Source: Triparma columacea | Taxonomy: Eukaryota > Sar > Bolidophyceae > Parmales > Triparmaceae | Length of the DNA stretch: 64,000 bases | Assembly: GCA_030267965.1 (NCBI GenBank) | Contig: BRYA01000527.1 | Span: forward strand, 8,150 to 72,149 | Reading direction: 5' to 3' | Shown here: positions 1-8,532 of the stretch, piece by piece | Numbering within the stretch: position 1 is the stretch's first letter | Layout: each line of letters opens with the position of its first letter | The notes under the pieces: model-generated | The model's input: only the letters and a program-made list of their open reading frames with translations | Databases searched by the model: none | Told to the model about the DNA's origin: nothing | Translations under genes and position numbers: made by a program

Positions 1-420
1 CGGAACTGCTCTGAGGTGGAGAGTCACCAAGAAGGCCTTGCAAGCAAGCAAGTAATGCAGGTGCGTAGAAGCGTCACGGGTCGATATACACGTACGTATG
101 GATAGTGTTGGTATATATACTCGCTCAAGCAGGAAAAACGTAGCCGCAGTGGTGATTGAGGGTACTCAACGGGAGGAAGTCACCGACAGGCCTTGAAGGA
201 AAGGTAGTGGTGCAGGTGCGTGGAAGTGTTACAGGTCAGCCTACACGCACAGATCGGTCGACTAGATGTGTTTATGCAATCGACAAGGAGGAGCCTTGCC
301 GTGAAGTTGATTAAGGTCGCTAGGACTCCTCTTAAGGTGCTTTTTGGAGGGTTTTCGGGAGTTAAAAATGCCTGCAAGTGCGCGAAATTTTACGGGTGCG
401 CGAAAGGAGGGCGGGGTTAG
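1..420. repeat. Three diverged copies of a ~155-base direct repeat
   Basis: A core of about 28 bases recurs near 56-83, 211-238 and, more weakly, 370-397. It reads TGCAGGTGCGTAGAAG-like followed by an ACGGGTC-like end. In the first two copies the similarity extends upstream through GTCACC and GGCCTTG (25-96 versus 179-250). Spacing is about 155-160 bases. Short open frames here are not convincing as genes. The rest of 421-1041 holds CT-rich tracts (680-770) and TATATATA-like runs (773-780, 940-950) but nothing I can call. It lies 3' of the minus-strand gene that ends at 1042. Confidence 0.55.
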
Positions 421-1041
421 ACGTCGGAATTAATTTGCAATTGCGCTACATTGAAACAAAAAGTGAATTGAAATTTTCTCAAATTCTTCCTCAAATCCTT
501 CCCCTCGCCCACCACAACGCCTCGAATATTCTTGAGTTTGAGGGTTGAATATTTATCTCTCTACATCGTCGATTCTTGAGACCGAAATAATTCTTTTCGA
601 CGGGTACTGACGGCGGACTGACGATGGTAAAATTTCAGCTCGTTTTGACCACCGACAAGAGATATAATAAAAACAAGCCTGGCAACCCCCACTCTCCTCT
701 CCTTCTCCCTTCCCTCCGCCTTCTCCCCATCCCTCCCTCAGCCTCTCTCCCCCCCTCCCTCCCTTCCCGGGGCATATATATCCGTCAATCCTTACCTTAA
801 AACAACCTCGCCCCTCTCACTCCTTCAGAAGTCTCTCAAGACTCTCCTCCTCCGAAGCCGAGCCGTAAGGACAAGGCTTGCTCTAAGCTTCTAGCTACCT
901 TGACGGCAATCCAATCGCAAGGTGAAGGTGACGGTTTATGTATATATACAGGGTGTTACGATAAAGCGAAGGTCAAGCGACAGTACAAAAAGGATTTTTT
1001 TGAGATGGGGCAAGAGCTGAACCAAACCAGATAAGAAAGAT

Positions 1042-3660
1042 TTATAATAAACCTTCGTCTTCTATTTCCTGCTGCTCTTCCCCCACGTAGACAAGCCTTG
1101 GGCAATTCTCCTCTGTCTCAAATTTGATTATTGTCGTTGCCTCTGGCAGTTCCCTGAGAGCAGTCATCTCCAGCACAAGTCCGTCCATTCCCTCCCCCTC
1201 CTCCATCCTCCCCCCCTCCTCACCCTCCTCCCCCTCCTCCTCGTCCCAAGTAGCCCCCTCGCTGACGAAGTGAAGCCTAACCCTCTCCCCTTCCCGCAAA
1301 TAGCCCTGCTCCCCAACCTTGGAAACCCCCGTATCGACGAATTCGCAGGTCCCGCATTCCCCCGCGTGCCCCACCCTCTCTCTGACCTCATCTGAAAGTT
1401 CTCCTATGAACGGCCTAGAGTTAACCCACATGTTGACAATGAACGTGATCCTCTCCCCTTCCTCCTCCCCATCTCCCCCCCTCCCCCAAGCCCCCTTCAG
1501 CACCTCATTCGTCGGAGCACCGTGCAGAAGTCTCCCGTCGAAAATTATCTGCTTCCCCTCCCTCGGGTAGCTTATCGCGATCTCCTCTATACACTTATCC
1601 TCTTGTTCTTCGTAAGTGTGGTCGAACACGATCGTAGGGTTGGCGTCTTTCACGGCGTTTAGGTAAGTGACTGTTGAGAACAGCGGGAATGACCCAAGGC
1701 AGAACTGCTCCGCTAGGTGCTCGTCCTTGTCGTAGTGTATGTCGATAGCGGTCGCGCTGTTGACCCCGGAGGTGTCCTTCACCTGAACCCACCACTCTGC
1801 GCCGGTCGTCGAGGGGTCGATGGTGGTCCTGATCGTGCCGTTCGACTGCAATCGAGCGAGGTGAAATTTGAAGACCTGGGCAGCAAAGTTTTCCAATGGG
1901 CATGAAGGGCCCTCTCCCCCATCTCCGAGGGCGCGCGCGGCGGGGAGCCAGTGCGTGTCTTTCGTCGCTTTCACCAAGTTCCTGCAGCAGGACTTTAGGG
2001 AGGAGGGAAGGGCGGGGATCTGGAAGGCTGAGAAGGATGAGAGCCTAGATGCAGAACCTAGCTTCTTGTCTGCGTCCGTGTAGCAGCATATCGGGGGCGC
2101 GGTGGTAGTCCTTAAAAACTTGTTCGCGGCTGCCTGTTATTTAGGGGGGGGGGGGGGGGTGGCAGTTAGCGCGGTGTCGACGACCTAAGGGTTGAAAAAG
2201 TGTCCTTCATATTCTCACCTTGCTCTCCTTCTCGCATTGGCACCCTCCGTTCTCCACGCAGTCGCAGTTACTTTCAACATTCCCCACAAACATGACATCA
2301 TGCCCTTGGTGACATTTCTGGACGCAAGCGGGGCAGAAGCAGAGGTTGTTCCCCCCGGGTACGGGAGGGCAGCAAGTCAGGCATATATAAGTCGGTTGGT
2401 TGACGGTCGTTGTCCCCATAAGCGCGAAGGAGCAGTACGGCGGCTCCCTTCTGCTCTTCATTGAGAGCATCGAATCAAGGTTCCCGAACATTTCCGCGAG
2501 CTCAGAGTGCGGGACGCCAGGCCTGCTCATCATTACCCCCCTCTTGTTCCCCAGACCCTCCTCGTCGTCTGGCGGGCTGTGGTCCAAAGGTTCCCCGTAT
2601 AGGTCAGTGACGGTACCCCCGGCGGCCATGACGACTGCGGACGTCGCGCAGGTGTCCCAGAGAGAAGTCTTGAAGTTAAAGATGACGAGGTCGTACTCGC
2701 CGGAGAGTAGGCGCATCGCCTTGTTGCCTGCCCCGCCTATGTAGTCCACGGTCTTGCAGCCGAGCTCCACAAGCGTCCTTTGGATCTGGTTGTGATTGGG
2801 GAGGGGTGGGGTTTAGGGGGGGGAGTCAAAAGGTTTCGCTCCCCTCACTCTCCCCACTATCCTACTCTCCTCGACCCCCCCAAAAATAACCTTGCTGCTT
2901 AAATCTCTTACCTCCATAAGCGCGTCGTTGCCAGTGTCTCCGCTCATCCCCACCCTCATGTTGGTCAAGTTTGTCGTGATGGTCCTCTCGTTCCCGTTAA
3001 ACGGAATGGCTGAGGGGTTAGTGATTATTGGGGGGGAGGACCTCAAGGCGTATGCGAGGTGGAAGAAGGGGGCGTTCATAACGCCTGCGATTGGGGTGGA
3101 GCCGAGGGAGACTCCGATCAAGCACTGACAGTTGGAAACCCTGCCCTCGACGAACTCTCTGGACCCATCGAGAGGGTCTACAAAGACAGTGACGTCCGAG
3201 AAGGGAACCGTGCTGCATGCGACGAACAGATGTGTTAGGAATGAAACTTGCCTGCTCACTGGCTCTTAACAACTTTACAGGCTTGGGTTATCGGTTATTC
3301 TCACCTTTCAACCTCGTTCTCGAGACCTGGAATAAGCTTCTGGTCCAGCGGGAAGCATATCGGCGGCGGCGGAGGGTGGTCCACCATATCTTGGCATCCC
3401 CCCTCCCCCTCGTCCTCCTCGGCAATTATCCTAATGCCTGGGAACCTCTCCCTAATGCCACGCAGGATCACCTCTTGCGCTTCGCTGTCCGCGCGAGTGG
3501 CCACGCTTCGTGCATCGCCTTCTATCTTCAGCTTTGAGTTGAGCAGGTCGTTGCTGCCATTAGCAATCCGACTGGTGTGATAAGATTTTATGGTTTGGTT
3601 GGCGAGATTTGTCATGTGTACACAGGTTGCAAGTAGGGCATGAAGGTTAATAGTCGCCAT
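1042..3660 (-). CDS. Fusion: 3'(2'),5'-bisphosphate nucleotidase + UBR zinc finger + 2OG-Fe(II) oxygenase
   Basis: Model: complement(join(1042..2133, 2219..2785, 2912..3212, 3305..3660)), 771 aa. All junctions are GT-AG, phases agree and total length is a multiple of three. Residues 1-330 match BPNT1-type phosphatases: an AEED metal-binding motif, DPLDGSREF, and WDTCATSAVV near the end, which would hydrolyse 3'-phosphoadenosine 5'-phosphate or related substrates. Residues ~336-403 form a Cys/His-rich UBR box like that of UBR7 (CLTC, CPAC, CHQGH, CDC), which binds N-degrons in known families. Residues ~410-771 resemble a 2-oxoglutarate oxygenase: HYD iron ligands near 541-543, LLHGAP distal His near 612, and RITF Arg near 636. 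The start at 3660 gives a complete phosphatase N-terminus. The last junction (2134-2218, 85 bases) decides the fusion: donor AAG/GTGAGA, acceptor after a 17-base C tract, both phase 0. I could not separate it into two genes without losing a start or stop. Confidence 0.75.
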
Positions 3661-4048
3661 GTATGGGGTGATGCAGGGGTTGAAGGAGGGTTGGGGTGGA
3701 GGTACCAGCTTTGATGGCCGAGAAGCTTTTGGGTTGAATGAGCCTTTTGGAGACTTTTACGTATTTAATTATATTCAGAGAGGTATCAAACTATTGTTCA
3801 AACTAGTCGGGGATAGTTATACAATATAACGAGTATATTGAGAGGAGAAGTGTGGAATCTGGTAGAAATCCAAAATCTGGTAAAATAGAATCCCTCTTTA
3901 TCCCATATTTCTTCTCTCTAAACATTTACAACACGACTGTCGAATATAGAGCGTATCAAACAAATCAATATTATTGTAGATAAGCGCAAAATAGGATACG
4001 TATCATCCATCTAACTTCTTTAAATTTGCACACCCGTGAGTCAGCCCC
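3661..4048. other. Divergent intergenic region, AT-rich
   Basis: This 388-base spacer separates the minus-strand fusion gene (start 3660) from the plus-strand small gene (start 4049). It is AT-rich from about 3720 to 4030. I see no open frame, RNA gene or clear TATA box. It presumably holds two divergent promoters. Confidence 0.4.
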
Positions 4049-4054
4049 ATGACC

Positions 4055-4086
<32 letters not shown>

Positions 4087-4387
4087 CTCCTCCTCCTCCT
4101 CCTTCTGGGGTTACAAGATCAAGGGTCGTCGCGGACAGTACGCCCTCCAGATAGGTGCTTCCTTAGGTTTGATGATAACCTTCGTAGCAATACCCACAAT
4201 GAGGAACTATGTGCAAGCTTGGCAGAAGAAGCACATAGACGGCAGTGCAACGAGGAATCTGCTGCATGAGGAGGTGGTGAAGAAGAGGGTCAAGTGGAGG
4301 GAGGAACTCATTGAGCAGGGGAAGGTGAGGGAGGGGGGGGAGAGGACAGGGGACAAGAGGAGAGGAGGGGAGACCAAGAGGAGATGA
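4049..4387 (+). CDS. Small single-pass membrane protein with poly-Ser N-terminus
   Basis: Reads 112 aa from ATG at 4049. The N-terminus is a run of 16 serines encoded by TCC/TCT repeats, then an aromatic-basic stretch (FWGYKIKGRRGQ), one hydrophobic segment at about residues 31-50 (LQIGASLGLMITFVAIP) and a basic, charged tail. The order of basic residues before and after one membrane span would fit a small mitochondrial inner-membrane or assembly protein, but I do not recognise the family. A good donor (GGGAAG/GTGAGG, at 4326) lies near the 3' end, so the last 20 or so residues, which are Gly/Arg-rich, may be intron and the true C-terminus may be in a downstream exon I cannot place. Confidence 0.5.
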
Positions 4388-4716
4388 GAGAAGGATTTTT
4401 TCCTGCTTGAAACCGTTCGTCGGGTATGACAAACAACGTGCATTACGGAGAGACGCCCAATAATTCAACGCAAGCACCCAAATCATACCGGCTGCCCAAT
4501 GACTTTCTTAAGGAACGAACAAACATACATGGCAAGATGGAATGGACCACGTTGCAGACAAAGTTCGCAATTCGCTAACTTTACAAGCTCGTCCCTCGCT
4601 CGTCTCCCCGCCCCAACTCACAGAAATAATTGGCATGCTATTGTTTTTTAGAGAAGAAAAAACATTTTTGTTGTTCATTCGAAACCCGCTCTACATTAAT
4701 CGTACATCAATCCCCG

Positions 4717-5670
4717 TTAAGTTGTCTTGAACATGTTGACCCTGTTATTATCCGTGATCCTTGTCTTGTTGCTCTCCATGAACATCCTGTTCATTCTCTC
4801 CTTCCTGCTTGTCCTCTGGCTCGTGCTCAGCCAGACATCATTCTGGAGATCAGGGGTTATCAGCTTCTTAGGCATAGTTAGGCAGGCGGTGACGGACGCT
4901 GAGCCTTGACCGCGGTCGAATTTCCTTTCTTTCATGGTCAGCTCGTCCATTAGACCCGGGAAGTTCTGGGGGGGGGAGGGGAGAGAGCAAGGGGGGAGAG
5001 GGGGAGGGGGGGAAGTTTTGCTCCGGAGTTAAAAGATGCGGAGTTGAATTTCTACTGCATCCTCTCGTCCTCTGCCTTCCTCCCCCCCACACACACACAA
5101 ACACACACTTACCTCGCATTCCAACATTTTCTTCAGCACAGTCCCGTGCCCCTTCTTCACATAGTTCACGTCGAACATCCACATCCTGTGTCTGTTCCTT
5201 GTGATGAACTCCTTAGCAATCTTCTCCTGCTTCACCTTGTCCGTCGCTAGGCTCTGGTCGAACTGCATGGTCTCGGGCTCCGCCTCAATGTAATCCACAT
5301 AGTGGTTGGGGAAGGTGGACTTAAACAAGTTGGATCGTTTCAGCTTGGTCTGGTACGACATGTCCACCGTCGTTAGCGACTCCATGGCCTTGTCGATCTC
5401 ATGGGGGAAGAGGTTCATATTAGCCAGCCTCGGTCTCTCTGTGAGGGCGTGATCAGTGGGGGTGAAGGGCCTCCCATCCTGCTCGTCCCCCATCTCCATC
5501 TTCTGCACCTTCGACGTTGCAATCAGCGCAAGCCTCTCGTTTATCCGCTCCGCCATCGACTTCGTTGGACCCCTGTTGAAACTTGACTGCTTGTTCTCCC
5601 CTTGCTGCTGTTGAGAATTTTGGCTGCTGTTGCTGCGACCCGTCGTAGGTCGGCGCACACGGGAAGACAT
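4717..5670 (-). CDS. Conserved-looking protein of unknown function, 268 aa
   Basis: Model: complement(join(4717..4965, 5113..5670)). Donor GAG/GTAAGT and acceptor CCCCAG/AAC are both phase 0, and the intron carries a G/C homopolymer tract. The protein begins with a Ser/Gln-rich low-complexity stretch, then a mixed charged segment with MAERINERLALIA, NLFPHEIDKA and a central FPNHYVDYIEAE region, and ends with a basic helix containing TSRKERMNRMF. No signal peptide, membrane span or catalytic motif is visible. It is probably soluble and partly coiled. The family is not recognised; codon use and clean splicing argue that it is real. Confidence 0.65.
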
Positions 5671-5972
5671 TTAGGGTGAAAGCTTCAATTCGGTCAACTG
5701 GAGTGAGCGGAATGTGAAGTGTGAGCGAAGATTGTAACCTTAACAACCCGAACCCCCCGACGCTCAACAGCAAGTGTTTCACAAGCAAGCAACAAACGCC
5801 GCATTTTCCGGCAAGGGGGGGGCTCATGATGTAATCTAGACGAGCACACGGGAGGGAGGGTGCAAATGAATACGCACCTGTCTTTTACCCCAACCTCACT
5901 AACGACCTTGTTTTCTCCATCAAGGAATCCGACAGAAAGAAACACCCTACAATTCTCTCCTTCCAGTTGTTT
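5671..5972. other. Divergent intergenic region
   Basis: About 300 bases between two divergently transcribed genes (starts at 5670 minus and 5973 plus). A TTCCAG immediately precedes the plus-strand start at 5967, so the plus gene may have a 5' untranslated exon spliced here. Nothing else supportable. Confidence 0.35.
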
Positions 5973-8426
5973 ATGGTTAAGATCGTTCCCCAGTCTGACC
6001 CTTCCGATGGCGCTTCAGTACACAAGCTGCCTGACGAGAATCAAAAAATCCCCGCTAATGAAGAGGAGGGTGAAAACAACCCTTCAACCACACTTTCACT
6101 TGCCAGGGCCTTTGTCTCTAAGGGAAAGGGCGCCGATAACGAGGGCGCCGATAACGAGGGCGCCGATAACGAGGGCGACGAAGCTGTGATCGTCGAAGAT
6201 GATGCTGTCGGTGACGGTGTCAATGTACCGATGAAGGCTCCCAGTTCTTTAACAGTTGATGTCAAACTGGATTGCTGCGTTGCCCAAGTTATCGGCTTCT
6301 ATGTCCAAGAGCTAACCGAAGAGACGTCCGTCCCTCGTGAGAAGCCCGTTTGCAGTGCGGCCTTGAGTGATTTGACAAGGGCTGATGTAAAGACACTTGC
6401 TGGAGGGATGCTCTATTTCCTCAGACAAGAAGGTAGTAAGGAGGATGCTCTTGAGAAATTCCTCGAGTGTTATCCGTGCATGCGGGAGCTGAACAGAATC
6501 GCGCCCCACTTTAATGGGATCAACTTGTGTCTCTTGAAAGACAAATTCAAGCCGAAACCCGTCCCTGGTAATAGCAGTGATGGGACTGATGTAGTGATGA
6601 AGGTTTCCCGTGCCGGTACTATGAAAGACAAACTTAAAGATAACACCGAAGTCGTATGTGGATACTTGGATGAGCTCATGATCACCAGGACCATCCCTGC
6701 TAAGAAGCCAGTTTGTGACACTGACTTGAGCGATCTGACGACGGGCGACGTGAAGATACTTGCTGAAGGGATGCTGTACTTCCTGAGACAGGAATTGTCG
6801 GAGGAGGACGCTGCTGAGAAGTGCCTCGAGTGTTATCCTTGCATGAGGGAGCTGAGCGAGGTCGTAGGGAACTTCGATAAGATGCACGTCAAGTTCTTGA
6901 AAGATAAGCTTGGGGATAAGCAGAAGCTAGCGAAGGCTAAGCTTTTCTTCGCAGCGTTGTTGAGTATAGGAGATTTGATTACGGACATTATAATGATCGT
7001 GGAGTACTTTCAGACAAGGAGCTTGTGGGGGTATGCATGGGCGTCCCTTGCGAGTCTCTTGATCAACCTCACTTTACAAGCTCTATTTGCATTCGCTCAG
7101 AATAGAGCGAAGCCGTGGCAGAGACAATTGAAGGAGCAGTTTTTTGTCTGGTCTCTTGTGAAGCCAGGGGTTGACGCATGGCGCGTTGCAAGTGGGGCAG
7201 CACACGAGGAGGGACAGCTGTTTAGTGCACAGACTGAGTTGACGGCTAATAAGAGTGTTGAGTTGGTGGCAGAGGCTATTCCTGGGACGCTGATCCAACT
7301 GTCTGCGCTATTGATGTCTGAGTCGAAGCCTACCAGGAGCGCGCTTTTCTCATTTGCGTTCTGCATCTTGACGGCCGCTTTCACGTCGGCAATCACGTCA
7401 TGGGATTGGGATTTGAATAAGGAGAATCGGAAGCTTGTGCGATCATTTTACGGGTATATTCCGAGCAATGTGAATGGTAAGATGAAGGTGTTTGCTTCGC
7501 TGTACTTCCTTTCGGCTTTCAACTTGCTTACGCGCAGCTTTGCGTGTGTTCTTTTCTACAACAAGGGCGGGATTTCAGAGGTGGCAACGCTGCTGGGAGG
7601 AGAGCTTCTCATTTACTTGGCGATCAAAGGGCTGAGGCGAGATCTTTGGTATTGGATGCCTGTATACGGTGGCTTCGGAGTGTTCGCTTCGTTCATGATT
7701 CGCTGGATAATCAAGGTCATTGTCGACTGGACCGCTGTTGTCCAATTTCGACATCCTGTTGACGTCGGCGGTGCGTATTTCACTTTCAGTTTAGGTTTGA
7801 CTGTAGTCATGGGTGTTGTTGCAGCACTGCAGTATGAGAAGGTAGTCGACGATGTCATATCCTCGCCCAACTCAACGTTCCTCAACTCAACTTTCCTCGA
7901 GGACATTGAGTTGGGCGAGGATAATCAGATTGTCGGAGGAGAGGAAAGCGGATTGGAGGAGAGCACCGTCGTCACAATTATGGTGGCTGCATGTGCTGGG
8001 ATGGTGGTGTCTTACACGACTCTACTAGTGTCGGTGAAAAGAGAGTACCTGCATACCTTCATCAGCACGAAATCAGGTAATGAAAACGCTCAAGAGATGT
8101 TCACCAAGAACGAGGAAGACGAAGATAGATTTTGGATTTTCATCTATAGTAGACACAAGTGGGAGCACAAGATTGGCGCAGAGGTTAAGGCGTGGATCAA
8201 CGAGAGGCTGCCATTGTGGCTGGAAGAACCTCCAGAGTGGTTCAACGATCATAAACGATCCATCATACCTGATGATTTCGTGACCGACCCCGAGATCCTG
8301 GTGAGGCTCCGGACGAATAACGTGAAAAAGATAATAGAATCGAGGCGACGAAGCTCCTTGGGGGACATATTTGCGACGCAGACGGCAGGTGGGGATGGGG
8401 GTGGAGATGAGGAGGAGGATCGATGA
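5973..8426 (+). CDS. Multi-pass membrane protein with duplicated N-terminal repeat; possible XK-related-like domain
   Basis: Single exon, 817 aa, from ATG at 5973. The N-terminus has three exact five-residue ADNEG units (15-base tandem near 6130-6176), then two copies of a ~110-residue module, each with PVC..LSDLT..DVK.LA.GMLYFLRQE and a LECYPCMREL end (about residues 95-200 and 215-320). From about residue 330 come at least eight hydrophobic segments. The first membrane segment carries SIGDLITDIIMIVEYF; a related signature occurs in the giant receptor at the right end of this window. The topology and the acidic first-helix motif recall XK/XKR scramblase-like proteins, but this is inference. 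The C-terminal ~150 residues are cytosolic-looking and charged (RHKWEHKIGAEVKAW). GC content and codon use match the neighbours. Confidence 0.7.
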   Translation: MVKIVPQSDPSDGASVHKLPDENQKIPANEEEGENNPSTTLSLARAFVSKGKGADNEGADNEGADNEGDEAVIVEDDAVGDGVNVPMKAPSSLTVDVKLDCCVAQVIGFYVQELTEETSVPREKPVCSAALSDLTRADVKTLAGGMLYFLRQEGSKEDALEKFLECYPCMRELNRIAPHFNGINLCLLKDKFKPKPVPGNSSDGTDVVMKVSRAGTMKDKLKDNTEVVCGYLDELMITRTIPAKKPVCDTDLSDLTTGDVKILAEGMLYFLRQELSEEDAAEKCLECYPCMRELSEVVGNFDKMHVKFLKDKLGDKQKLAKAKLFFAALLSIGDLITDIIMIVEYFQTRSLWGYAWASLASLLINLTLQALFAFAQNRAKPWQRQLKEQFFVWSLVKPGVDAWRVASGAAHEEGQLFSAQTELTANKSVELVAEAIPGTLIQLSALLMSESKPTRSALFSFAFCILTAAFTSAITSWDWDLNKENRKLVRSFYGYIPSNVNGKMKVFASLYFLSAFNLLTRSFACVLFYNKGGISEVATLLGGELLIYLAIKGLRRDLWYWMPVYGGFGVFASFMIRWIIKVIVDWTAVVQFRHPVDVGGAYFTFSLGLTVVMGVVAALQYEKVVDDVISSPNSTFLNSTFLEDIELGEDNQIVGGEESGLEESTVVTIMVAACAGMVVSYTTLLVSVKREYLHTFISTKSGNENAQEMFTKNEEDEDRFWIFIYSRHKWEHKIGAEVKAWINERLPLWLEEPPEWFNDHKRSIIPDDFVTDPEILVRLRTNNVKKIIESRRRSSLGDIFATQTAGGDGGGDEEEDR

Positions 8427-8532
8427 GTGTAAAATTTACCATGTACTATAAAAACTGGAATGGTTGGTCTTTGGGTTAAAATTTTGTTAGGGCGTCAGAT
8501 CACTGTACATATCTAATTTACCCCATTACGCA

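Noticed and set aside
220..420. 66-codon plus-strand frame at the left edge
   Set aside because: It lies in the diverged direct repeats, starts with an ordinary GTG/ATG by chance and has no recognisable feature.
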